The position numbers and the translations under genes are program-made. 64,000 bases of DNA, from positions 124,001-188,000 of the forward strand of contig JAFEUB010000776.1 of NCBI GenBank assembly GCA_024529925.1, written 5' to 3'. Below, in pieces: positions 21,553 through 31,765 of the stretch. This DNA comes from Ophthalmolycus amberensis (taxonomy: Eukaryota > Chordata > Actinopteri > Perciformes > Zoarcidae). Positions within the stretch are counted from its first letter, which is position 1. Each line of letters starts with the position of its first letter. The notes under the pieces were generated by a model. The model ran no database searches. It worked only from the letters and a program-made list of their open reading frames with translations, and had not been told where the DNA came from.

Positions 21553-24500
21553 CTGCAGGAGCAAAGACGTCACAGAGCTACAGCGTCAAGTCCTCCGAGC
21601 TGGAACTACATTCACAGGTTCCCTTTCAGAAGAGATTATTAAATATCATCTCTCAGATGATCACTGTGGTCAACCGTGAAAGCCTTCACTGACATTCGAA
21701 AAGGGTGGAAGTACTTTAAGTGCAGGTTTGTGCTTTTAAAGTTGTCCAGTTGTGCATTCCTTCCCTTAGTTTCCTCAGTGCGGTCAGTACTAATGATTGA
21801 CTTGAACCATGTTGACGTGTATCAGATTTTGGCAGACCGGAGCATATTTTGATGACCTAAAAATGCCAATATGTGCCTTTTCATCCAAAACACCCACCAG
21901 TGTGAAGGGGAAGAAAAGGACAAAATACCTATAATACCTGTCAGTGCTCAAACTATGTAATGCATAGTACTGCAATTTCCTGTTTATTAACATATATTTA
22001 GATTCCACTATATTAGCAGTAAGCTAAAATCAGCTCTAGACAAGTAAACATATGTCCCACTCCCTTCACTCAAAGCATAACCCTGCAGCATGGTGCGCCT
22101 CTCTTACCTGCGCTTTCTTCAGCAGGTGGGTGAAGACGGAGAACCAGTCGGGCGTGAGCACCTCCAGCTCCAAAGTGATGATGGCCAAGGCCAACGTGGA
22201 ACCCTTGAACTGCCAAAGCTGGTGGCAGGCCATACAGTGCTGCACCTGCCTGGTCCACAACGCCGCCTGGAAGCCCGCGGGCCTCTTCTGATGCTCCGGC
22301 CCGGCGGGAAGCGCGCCGGGTTCCGCCGCCGAGTCCCAGCCGACGCCGGAGCCGAGCCCGATGGACGGAATGAGGCCGGGGTGGCCGGAGACGAGCAGGC
22401 CGTGGAACTAGACCGGAGACGGGAGGGGGGGGGGGAAGAGGAACGAGACCAAAACGTTAGCGTAATGATGTCATTGTTGTCTCATTGTCCATCCAGCCAT
22501 CGCTCACCCTTTACCTCTACTACTTCATATCACATATACCAGTGCATTTAACGTCAAACCTTGCATATCTGACAAAAACAGGTCAACGCCATCTTTTACT
22601 CCTTTGACCCAACCTTCATTCTCATCCACCCGGGTCACGGTCCCTTTGCAGGCTGGGACTCTCTCCTCGTCTCCAGTGTTCAGATCTGCACTCAGCGACG
22701 GTTAGCAAACCTGCAGCTCGGTGCAGGGGGACACTTTGAGCAGATAGAGAATCTCACCATCAGGTTCTTACTGACGAAGACCCACCCGTTTGCCTAAAGG
22801 AATCATGGTAATCTTGTTGGTATCGTACGTGCAGTGCTTTTCTGTGTTCCCATGTGTAGGCACTAGGCAGGAACTGTGACTCACAACCTGATAGGGGGCG
22901 CCATGTCAGAAGGACGCTCTGAGTTTTTAGTCCATTTCTTCATACTCTCAGACGATAAAACAGAAGAAATATCAACGCGTTCTTCTAATGTTTCTTTGTT
23001 ACAGTCAGATGTCTTTGTGTTTCCTTCATTCATGTTGTGTTGAGCTGACTTGCTTTAGTTCATCTCTTACTCTGTAGCAAAAATAAGCCCATGGGGGGTT
23101 TTAAAGAAAGGGGGAATTCACTGGAGGCAGGTTCGGCTATGTGGTGCTAAAGTCTAACAGTAATCCCTCGAAAGTCTTAAAACTAAACTTAAACTCAGAG
23201 TTTTCCTTCTTTACTCCATCATTGGAAACGGTGGGAAGTCAGGGTGATGTAGCAAACAATAGAAATTGTGTTTAGATTTGACAGTCCTGAACGATTTGAG
23301 TGTCACGTCGCTGATTCTGCCTTTACTGAAGCATGTTGAGAGGCAAAGACAAAGCATCGCTGTAAATCCTCTTATTTATTCAATATCAAAGTGTCATGGC
23401 AGAGAGTCTGTGACTAATTAATAACAGATTTTATTGACTGCTGTTTTATAGACAATTGAGAGTAATTGCTTTATTTAGCAAAGGGAATGCAGAGTCATTT
23501 CTTCAGGGCAGGGGGGATGTAATTGTGAGATACAGAATTGTTCAAAAGTATTTATTGGAAAAATATTTATTTTAATAGTATAAAGAGAAAGTCTTTATTT
23601 TATTATGGTTTTTAGCAATATATTATGTCTTTGTTTTAAAAGTCTTGGATTTTTTTGTAATACCTAAAGTGAAGTGCGAGGACAATAATAACTCCACACG
23701 CTGTAAACCTATAATCAGTCATCGTACGGGAAAGTGACTTTTTTTGTTTTGCGGAAGACACTGAATCAGTCCAAAATGTGCCAAAACTGCTTTTTGATGA
23801 CAGTTTATGGTTTGTGGCTTTAAGAAAAACATATCAGTCCTCTCTGAATTTAAATTTTTACAAATCTGTTAGTGACCCACAGAATGCACAATGAGAGCGG
23901 AGGCGTTTTTCTTGAACAAGCAAATCAATATACCGGTAGTCTAAAAATCACACTAAAAAGATGTATCAGGAATTATGGTGAAACGCCTTATGAATACAGC
24001 CCCGGGCCCAACAGCATGCAGGGACCTAAATGATGTGTGTGTGTGTGTGTGTTGACAGTTCAGTCGGTGGTTACTGCCTCAGTCAGTGATTTGTGAGCGT
24101 TTAATAATTAAACTACTGTGAACAGATCCAAGCTGTTAAACAATATTGTGCCATAAACTCAGTGACACAGCATGGGATCTTTAGCGACGACGTTAGAAAC
24201 AGTCAACAATTCACAGCATGTTATAGATCCGCTAACGACCCAAATCGTCTGTGTTTCTGTTCAGTCTTGTGAGGTTTGAAAAAAGAAAAAAAGAACAGGA
24301 TCTTGTATCTCCACACAGCCCCTCTGGTTGAGCAGGGTTTGGGTCTCCCCCGTAGTGGCTGCAGGACCCAGTCAGTCAGAAGTGCCTTGGCCTGATATGC
24401 AACACGCCTGTTATTTTGCTAGCAACTTGCAGTCATAAGTAGAATATATATATATATATATATATATACACGACTCTATTCAGATCTCGTGCTGAAATGT

Positions 24501-26360
24501 GTCTCTGTTGCTCCCCCCCCCCCCCCACACACACACAGGATTTGGTTAATTGGCCTGTGTTACACTGTAACTTGGATTTGTCCAGTACAGCAGATAGCTG
24601 ACTCAGCATTTAAACAATGATTGTTAGCGTTAGCAGTTATTTAAAGCAAGGCGATTATCTGTCCGTCAGACTTGATCTTTAAAACAATGTCTGTTTCATA
24701 GCTGAGGTCAGGCAGCATTAGATTATTATATATTATTATTATGTTAAACAATATTTTATTCTGATGTATTGGAAAACCAAATCAAACATCCTGTGTATGT
24801 TTTTATTATTTGCATTAGAATGAATTGGTGATTAAAAAAAAGGGAAGGACACACTCCAACCAGGACTGAATGGAGTTTATAATAATGATAATAATAATAA
24901 TAATGGGCACAATGAGTCAAATCGAAAGAAAATGGACCAATTCTTGACTAAGGCAGGGGTTGTGAGGGTTTGTAAAACACAATCTTGAAGCGAGCATGAT
25001 GGTGTCATGTGTGCTTTTGTATACTGCTGTGTTTTTGGGGACCTGAATTGACTAAAAGCATCTTTAAAGTCCAGCCAGCTGACTACGAGACGCTCTTGGC
25101 AGCTCAGGTCCAGCTAAACACAGTGACGTTTTGCCCGTCTTATCTGCTGACTTACTATGTGAATGAAGTCGAGTGGCGTTGCGATGTACAAGTCCCAGTT
25201 CAGCTTGTCTAGAATGATCCTCTCCATGCGAAGAATCTCCGCTGTTGAAAAGCTGCATCCGCTCTGCACAACCAGGTCCTGAACAGAACCTATTACCTGT
25301 TTTAAACAGACACCAACAAAGGGAACAAATAAACATATCGTTTTGAAACAGCATTGATGTGGGTGCTTTCTTATTCGTTTGTTTGTTTTACAGCTTTTAT
25401 TGTTGTTATCAGATGTTTTTTTTGTGTATCCTTAAGGAATATCCTACCTCATCTTCCTCGTTGATTTTGGCAGCCAAGACCAACGAGGTAAAAGCTATGC
25501 ATTTCAGGTATTTTGGTTGGGCCTATGAAAAGAAAGAGACATCATTTGATTCTTAAGAACCAGAAACAGCAAAGAAAGGAAAGCTGCATGTTGTATATTT
25601 CTGTAAAAAGGTCCGATTTTCGAGTGCAGTGTTCCGAGTCAAACCAAATTGAATTACACTTTATAGAGTCCAATTTGCAAGTAAAGATTTGATTATTCAT
25701 GATTCACTGCACAGCTCTTTTCAGGAGGTCAATGTGATGTAAAACAGATACAAAGTGTTCCTTTCATTGAACACAGACTTGAACCATTGGCTTCGGGGTA
25801 AATAGACAAAAGAAATAAAGAATTCATTAAGTAGGATCTGAACGGGTACATTTTGGATCCTGGACAAATGTGGCAGCGGATAGAAAGGTTGGAAGTCATG
25901 TGTTGTACCTTGACAGTGGACAGCAGTCGGTTGAGGACACAGACTCCCAGTGCAAAGGTCTCTGGACAGAACTGGAACAGCCGGTTCATCTCTCCGAGCC
26001 AAACGATCATTTCTTGATGTTGGGATGAAGAGATGTCCGCACCCTGAGCGGTCACAGGAGACAACTACTGGTTAATAAAATAAATACTAGAAATCAGATG
26101 CTTTTTACATGCAAATCCTTATCTGTGTTTTTGGATTAGTCAAATAGGCCGCGAAATGAGCGTGTTAATGTTTTCATAACATTGAAATACTACACTTGGC
26201 TCTTTTTAAAAGAACAAGCTGGGAATCCACAGCCCACTTGTCTCACCTGGATGCATCCGTTCATGAAGACGGGTACCTTCCAGAGGCGAGACTCCCGGAC
26301 CAGAGCGGCCTCCAGCAGGCCGACCAACCGACGGCTCTCCACTGCTCCTGGGTTCTTCAT
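21223..26360 (-). CDS. ccni2: Cyclin I family protein (ccni2 by synteny)
   Basis: Six coding exons on the minus strand: 26360-26247, 26043-25909, 25522-25448, 25296-25156, 22407-22108, 21552-21223. Together they are 1095 nt, 364 residues plus stop. Every exon is phase 0 at both ends with GT-AG borders. The start reads MKNPGAVESRRL and aligns with the human cyclin I start (MKFPGPLENQRL). The cyclin fold follows (PETFALGVCVLNRLLSTVK, YLKCIAF, LAAKINEEDE, ILRMERIILDKLNWDL, HCMACHQLWQFKGSTLAL). The C-terminus ends with the family motif SPCPPLHPV. Cyclin I proteins are atypical cyclins; cyclin I itself is tied to CDK5 and cell survival in postmitotic cells, and CCNI2 is reported as a CDK5 activator. 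The converging septin 8 neighbour argues for ccni2 rather than ccni. Exon 5 is antisense to a septin8 coding exon. Confidence 0.95.
22108..22407 (-). CDS. ccni2: ccni2 coding exon 5 (second cyclin fold, overlaps septin8)
   Basis: 100 codons from FHGLLVSGHPGLIPSIGLG to VFTHLLKKAQ. The acceptor is ccggtctag behind a C-rich tract and the donor is cag|gtaaga. The conserved core reads RQVQHCMACHQLWQFKGS, TLALAIITLELE, LTPDW. Compared with human cyclin I (from memory) it carries about 23 extra residues, a Gly/Ala/Pro-rich stretch (GSGVGWDSAAEPGALPAGPE) encoded by very GC-rich DNA at about 22280-22360. Bases 22123-22291 are coding on the other strand for the septin8 tail. The septin acceptor and pyrimidine tract fall in the LLKKAQ codons. 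Confidence 0.93.
22123..22291 (+). CDS. septin8: septin8 alternative last exon, antisense inside ccni2 exon 5
   Basis: The acceptor cgctttcttcag ends at 22122. Its first base C completes AA from the exon 9 donor (15367) to give Asn, then 55 codons run to TGA (22289-22291). The tail begins N-R, contains SSSKVMM, VEPLNC, SWW, AIQCC and CLV, and ends AGLF. From memory, the long human SEPT8 isoform tail has the same blocks at the same spacing: N-R at the junction, Q at position 8, G at 10, SSSKVMM at 14, VEPLNC, SWW, AIQCC, CLV. It differs by one residue in total length. In mammals this tail is linked to dendritic filopodia and palmitoylation. The cysteine cluster (NC, CC, C) is kept here. The whole exon lies in complement(22108..22407), coding exon 5 of ccni2. 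No poly(A) site could be assigned to this isoform. Confidence 0.85.
22408..25155 (-). other. ccni2: ccni2 intron 4 (between coding exons 4 and 5)
   Basis: 2.75 kb with a G run near 22427-22436 (the acceptor's C tract on the minus strand), GT repeat (24034-24052), (TA)n (24444-24469) and C14/(CA)n (24513-24537). The 3' end of the long septin8 transcript should lie here on the + strand, but I found no convincing poly(A) signal close to 22291. Confidence 0.75.
25156..25296 (-). CDS. ccni2: ccni2 coding exon 4
   Basis: 47 codons: VIGSVQDLVVQSGCSFSTAE, then ILRMERIILDKLNWDLYIA, TPLDFIHI. The acceptor gtttaaaacag keeps phase 0 with exon 3. An inner AG (aatag) would shift the frame and is rejected. 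The donor is ata|gtaag. A 2.7-kb intron follows. Confidence 0.93.
25448..25522 (-). CDS. ccni2: ccni2 coding exon 3
   Basis: 25 codons: AQPKYLKCIAFTSLVLAAK, then INEEDE. The acceptor is ttttcatag and the donor is gag|gtagga. It corresponds to HPKYLSCIAISCFFLAAKTVEEDE in human cyclin I. Confidence 0.94.
25909..26043 (-). CDS. ccni2: ccni2 coding exon 2 (start of cyclin box)
   Basis: 45 codons from GADISSSQHQEMIVWLGEM to LLSTVK. The acceptor is ccgctcag and the donor is aag|gtacaa. It contains FCPETFALGVCVLNRLL, the first cyclin-box helices, matching YPETFALASSLLDRFL of cyclin I. Confidence 0.94.
26247..26360 (-). CDS. ccni2: ccni2 coding exon 1 (start codon)
   Basis: ATG is at 26360-26358 (minus), followed by 38 codons to ...FMNGCIQ and the donor cag|gtgaga. 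The EAALVRESRLWKVPV stretch aligns with EKAITREAQMWKVNV of human cyclin I. The exon extends upstream as 5'UTR to about 26392, where a tcttcctcag acceptor is visible. Confidence 0.93.
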
Positions 26361-27440
26361 CGCCACCACAACACAGGCCAGGCTGCACCCACCTGAGGAA
26401 GAGGAGGCAACATAAGGAGATCTTACACTGGAGACACAATTTACCTTAATCAGCTATTAAGATATGCACACAGCCTTCATATAAACTAAGCCAGTTGGAT
26501 TCACTCAGAGGTCTGACAATAACAACAACCTACTCCTTCAGCTGATATGGGACATATAGATATATATCCACTATTTATACAGTTTCATCTTCATATGAAA
26601 GCTTTGATGAGGATACAAAGTAGCCCATCACGTCCCGTTTTTGAGAGGTAAATACCAATCAGGGGTAAGACTTAGGAGGAGTTCTAAAGAAATGTGTTGC
26701 TTTGACAGAAACTTGAACAGCTCCTTTAAATGTCAGACGTCTCTCGGCCGACAGTTGGTATAGTCTGGCAGCCGCTCTGCTGAAAGAATGCAGCAGGAAA
26801 CCGCTCAGTTTGCTGAACAACATCGCCATTTTTTTTCCAGCGCAGGTTTGAGCAGCTACGTTTAATGCAAAGCGTTTTAAATGACTGGTGTGTGAGACTT
26901 TATTCGAGTCTGCTACCCGTGAAATGCTACACACAGCCTGCAGGATCCAGGCGGGATAATAATGCGCTGCAGCAGCTGCAGCCTCCTGCACAGTTGATGC
27001 TGCAGTCAAACACATTCTCCTCTCTCTCTCTCTTCTTGGTCTTTCTTTGCTGAAGCAGTCTTACCTCTTTGATTTCAAACAGCGGGATATCCCTTTGACG
27101 GAAGGTGCATTTATACGGTTTTTTTTGTTTTTCAATTAGTCCATATTCACCGAAAGCAACAAACAAGCAAACAGTAGGCTACTGTTAGAGAATAAAATCC
27201 CGAAAAAAGCTGGTTTTGGGGTGAATAAACGGAAAACAGCCGCATTTTATAACTAGAGCAAATCAAATGAAAGGACGTTAAAGCGCGAAGTACTTCTAAT
27301 AACTGTGGCAGGGGCGAAAATAAGCGCAAAACAAAAAGGCAGGAAGCAACAACAAAAAAAAAAAAAGAATCAGGGAGGACTGAGGGCAAGCTGTGTTTTG
27401 AAGGCGCCTGACTCCGCCCCTCCGTGACGTCACGCCGTCT
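26361..27440 (-). promoter_or_regulatory. ccni2: ccni2 5' region: 5'UTR exons and putative promoter
   Basis: Upstream of the ATG the coding exon extends to a tcttcctcag acceptor (exon edge 26392). A good minus-strand donor, aaagag|gtaaga, lies with its exon edge at 27065 and could end a noncoding first exon. Upstream of that, about 27413-27436 holds a GC box (ccgcccc) and a palindromic CRE (tgacgtca, 27425-27432). The 26393-27064 stretch would be intron. The transcription start is inferred, not seen. Confidence 0.5.
27425..27432. promoter_or_regulatory. CRE palindrome (CREB/ATF site)
   Basis: A perfect TGACGTCA next to a GC box (ctccgcccc, about 27413-27421), on the 5' side of ccni2. It is palindromic, so it could serve transcription in either direction. 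Confidence 0.5.
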
Positions 27441-27616
27441 ATTAAACAGAAATGTGTTAGTGGGTCAGACATACGGGACCCCTCTCACAAAATGGTCGAG
27501 CTTTCACTGGAAATGGAAGATTTCTACAGTGAGTGACTGAAGGGTGTATTTGTTGGGGTGCTGAACTTTGACTTTGGGCTCACCCTCTTCTTGTGAATGA
27601 ATCCTGCTGAGAGCCA

Positions 27617-27793
<177 letters not shown>

Positions 27794-28249
27794 TCTGTCT
27801 CTGCTGCAAGATGATTGTTTCTCTCTCAATGTTATGAATGAATTACTTCTACAGGGAATTTGAATCAGGCTATATCCCCCCCCCCCCCCTATCATTGCAA
27901 ATATATCTGCAGAAATGGATACTTTCAGGGATCTAGTTCTTGTTTGACACCTTCTCATTTGTTCACATTAACAACCGCAGCTTTGAAAGACTTTCATGTA
28001 CTCTTCCCCTTCAGCTGTGTGAAAGGTAGGCTGGTTTTTGGCCATGATGACGCATCCCAACCACACCTCTCTCTTTTCACACAGGGCCAGGTCCTGCAGC
28101 CTTGTCTCTGTGGTTGTCTTTGATTTTGACTTTCAGGCTGTTCTCACTGCAGACATTCTGTCTCGTCGTAGTAGGATGTGAAGCACAGGCAATTCTGTCG
28201 GAGTAATCTCTCGGGATTAGTGTTTGGTTTGTGGACACAATGCACAGAC

Positions 28250-28490
28250 ACATTGTTCGGTCTATAAAATGTCAGAAAACAGTGATAGCCACAAATTCCA
28301 AGGGAGAGTTTTCTTAGAATGTCTTGTTTTGTTTGACTAACAGTCCAAACCCCAAAGTGGTCAGCTGACTATCATAGAAGACAAAAAGATAAACTGTTGG
28401 AACCAGCGAATGTTTGCTTTCAATTAATACTCACACCATTAATTGATGATCACAATTGTAACTGATTTATCCACTAATCATTTCAGCTTC
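28250..28490. repeat. Interspersed repeat, 'ctataaaatgtcagaaaa' family
   Basis: It has ggtctataaaatgtcagaaa, tgtcttgttttgtttgacta, acagtccaaaccccaaag and, at the end, atttatccactaatcatttc. This is a very common teleost repeat in my memory. Same family as 7000, 18100 and 31590. Confidence 0.7.
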
Positions 28491-30892
28491 ACCAGAAAGA
28501 GAGACTAAACAACTGGCCGACCAACACTGCTGTCAAAAGAACCCTAACCAGATGCACCGTGACCACCGACAGGTATGTCTTATTATAACGCTGTAATAAC
28601 AGTTTATGATGAATTTATTCTTTTAACGCTTAACTATGGTTGTCAATGTACTTGTCATCGGATAATACAAAGGGTGGCATTAATGCAGAAAGCATGTAGT
28701 ACAGCATGAAGAAGTTAAAATAGTTTCTGCAAATTAAAAAAAATCACAATGTACTTCCACTGAAGTGGGTACCTGCAGTACATATACAGTAGCTATGTTT
28801 ATACTTTCTGTGTGTTCTCTTTTACTTTCATCCTCTTTATTTTTCTGCTTTAACTTAGAAGAAAAAGGTATTTGACATTAATGTTTCCAATACTCTCCCG
28901 ACTTACACTGTTTTTTGTTGATGACCTGCTGCACCCAGTTTTTCTGAATATGGGTGCCAAGATGTCACAAATTGCATGCCACTGGTAATTAAAGTTAACC
29001 CCCAACATTCTCCATCATCAAATGAACAACACAAATGCCAGGACTGACATTTCAACACTGGAGAATGTTGCATACTCAGCGTTGCTCTATGGCATTTCTT
29101 TTTATGTACAGGAGCTTGCTTTCCTATTAGCTCCCCAACATCTGTTTGCAGTACACCTGGTTAAACTAATTCATGGCCAAAAACACACTTTTTAATGTGT
29201 TCTGTCAGTTGTATAATGACATTAGTGTGTTCTGGCTCCTATGGGAATCAAAAGTGTTTCAGTCTCAGAGTTATACAGAACAGATGCTTATGTTGCTTCT
29301 GTGTACTAAGCGGGAGTGGCAAAACACTCATAACCATGAATATCAACAGTTTTCTTGGCCTGAGAGTGCTGGAATGTAAACACACACACACACACGCACA
29401 CACACACATAACTGTGCAAACACGTAAAACGTCCGATCAGCATCAGCAGTTGAGGACAGGGGGATAAAAATAAGGAGAGAGTTACTGTATGTGTGCGTTC
29501 AAGCCCCAGAATATGTGAGAATAACCTCTTGATATCAAAATAAATCTGACTAGTATTCTCATTTCAAGCACTCAGAGCAAACAAGATGTAAAAGTCAAAA
29601 CACAACCTGACTCGATACAGGAAGCAACCACTGTGTTCCCACTGCTTGTTATACTCTGTCAACATGCAGATATGCTGCACGCTGTGACCGTCTCTCCTTA
29701 TCAGCATTCCAGTCGTGACCTCGGCTCAGACACACTTGTCAACTTAGTTTTTTAATCAGTCAGCTGTTCGAGGTGACTGAGAGTGGAAAGCAAAAAAACT
29801 TTCCTCCCTTTAACATCTGTTTGTGTTGAAGTTTGTTGACTCTATATTGTTGATTCTATATTCTAGACAGAGAATTTCTGGTGCTTCTGAAAGTTGGGTC
29901 TGACATTTACTGACAGCACCAGAGGCAGAAACAATCTTTGTGATATAACGTGTGTACAGTCGGCAGTTTGTACACCAAGCTGTCTGATCCTTAAAGCCTA
30001 GTCAGTATAAAGTGGCATGAGGCAATCTATTACTTACTGCTGACCTCCATCTGGGACAAACTAGAACAGCAACTATTCCAAAGAGACAACATGCTGCATA
30101 AATATTGCCTTTAGCACACATTGTCTTATTGAAATGGTAATACTAAATCCAGACAGAAAATCTACACATGTGAATTTTAAAAGCATGAATAACTCAAAAG
30201 GAATATATAATCATATATAGTGCGACAGTAGCCTATATTCACAAGGGAGCCAAGCCGGACTGCTTGTACAAGACATGAAAACACTCACAGAGCCTCCGGG
30301 GAACACTGCCTTCAGCTTCTTGGATCCTATGAAACAGAGAAGGAGACTTTACGTGTTTAGTTTGTTATCTCGGTGACGGTTTGAACACAGTCGGCTCTGA
30401 TCAGTTTAACAAGAACTTACAATGTGTCGACAGACCCCCTGTGTCTCCTCTCTACCCCTTTAGCCAAAGAATGCGCAGCACCACACCGTAAATCAATGTC
30501 AACCCTGAACCAACTTGGTCCTGTCAGGAAAGCTTCGTGCACTTGGCTGAGCACATTATGTTCCGTAAGTCAGTTCTGATCTCTGACTTTGATCACTGCC
30601 TGTCGGACCAAACTGAAATGGTTCTTTTCTTTTCATCTCTTGAGGCCCATCTCGAGCGCTGTCGTCTCTGCATTGGCTTAACTAAACGTGCGTAGAGATT
30701 TTCAGGAATTCACTGTTTGAACATAATGCACAGAATAACAGAGAAGAAGAAATGTTCACACCATGTTCTTGGATCACATCCTTCAGATTAAAATGCTGTC
30801 GGATGTGCTCTTAGAGCATGGTACAGTGTGTCCTATTGTCTGTGGACCAAATCTATTTAAAATAAATCTGATCATTTTTGTATTTTCAGCCG

Positions 30893-30985
30893 TGTCTAGG
30901 TCTGTCCACCACTTTGGTGATCCCTTAATGTGTCATCAGCATGTCGGAATTTCGATTTGTCCAATATTTTCATTTATGATCACCT
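30893..30985. repeat. Fragment of the 'gtctgtccaccactttggt' repeat
   Basis: ggtctgtccaccactttggt near 30899 is repeated at about 34592 in this window, where it starts a fuller copy. Confidence 0.45.
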
Positions 30986-31017
30986 GATCACATGAGACAT
31001 CAGCTTCAGGTGTACAT

Positions 31018-31210
31018 TCTGTGTGTTCCAATACCCATACTACCATACTATTTAGATTCAGTATATCCTAATACATAGTATGTCAAATGCAGTATGCCAA
31101 AAAATACCAGGATGTCCTACATGCATCTGGTTGCATTTTGCAGTGTGCAAAGCATGCTTTTCTGGCTATTCTGAGCCATAATCCTCTGCTCAGCAAATGT
31201 ATGAGCAGGA
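31018..31210. repeat. MITE-like repeat ('catactaccatacta')
   Basis: ttccaatacccatactacca, acatagtatgtcaaatgcag and tatgcc resemble a short non-autonomous DNA element common in fish. Terminal repeats could not be defined here. Confidence 0.5.
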
Positions 31211-31584
31211 GGACCAAAGCTCAAGGTGCCATGTTATCAAGCAGATATAAAAGGGAAGATGTCACGCTTCATTTCATTGGGATACAACACATGCACAGTA
31301 CAATCATGCCCGGAAGGTACAAGCTTACTCAAAAAGTTCTGTCAGGCGTCATCTTTTGTGCCTGGTACACGTGTCCCCTGCACATTACCAATCCTAGCTG
31401 CAATAAACTTCTGCAAACATCATTTTCTAAAACATTTAATTGCATGTACAAGGACAGTGCTCCTCCCTTCTGTAACTTCTGTAAAATGAGTGTTGTACTT
31501 GTATCTGTCGTATTTTGCAGCGATTTACAGGCTCATTTATCCCTTGTTCACTTGCTTTGTCAAAACGAGTATGTCGTCAGACAA

Positions 31585-31765
31585 AATCAATTAGGTTTGC
31601 AACTAACGATTATGTTAACGTGTAACTCTGATGACATTTGCGAAATCAAATTCAATCAATTGATCATCTAGGACATACAATGTCAGAAAAATGTCCTGGG
31701 GCCCAAGGTGACCATGTCAAGTTGCTCATTTTGAGTCCAAAAAGCAAAGAAAAGTAGAATATTTC
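31585..31765. repeat. Interspersed repeat, 'gcaactaacgattat' family
   Basis: gcaactaacgattatgttaa, acaatgtcagaaaaatgtcc, ggcccaaggtgac and agaatatttctcacatttga follow the family's order closely. It supplies the C-terminal part of a spurious 194-codon open frame (31087-31671). Confidence 0.7.

Larger units (their letters stand above)
15372..22122 (+). other. septin8: septin8 3' part / intron 9 of the long isoform
   Basis: Downstream of the short-isoform stop: 3'UTR to perhaps 17.2 kb, then sequence that is spliced out in the long isoform. It contains (GTTT)n near 16682, a TA palindrome (16862-16890), CA repeats (17549-17562, 17818-17842), a repeat remnant (18100-18300) and the ccni2 3'UTR on the other strand. 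Confidence 0.6.

Noticed and set aside
22090..22551. 153-codon + frame over ccni2 exon 5
   Set aside because: Different frame from the septin tail. It is a shadow of GC-rich cyclin coding sequence, with no family match or splice support.
28491..28574. Exon-like segment between ...catttcag and cag|gtatgt, open in the frame that would follow 27492
   Set aside because: The 'acceptor' is the end of a common interspersed repeat, and the peptide has no recognisable family. Probably chance.
28857..28869. Nine-base 'microexon' aag-aaa-aag between ttag and gtattt
   Set aside because: Too short and unsupported; splice-like words are frequent at this level.
31087..31671. Longest open frame in the window (194 codons, +)
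   Set aside because: It begins in a MITE-like repeat and ends in a common interspersed repeat. No protein motif, and biased composition. Chance frame.
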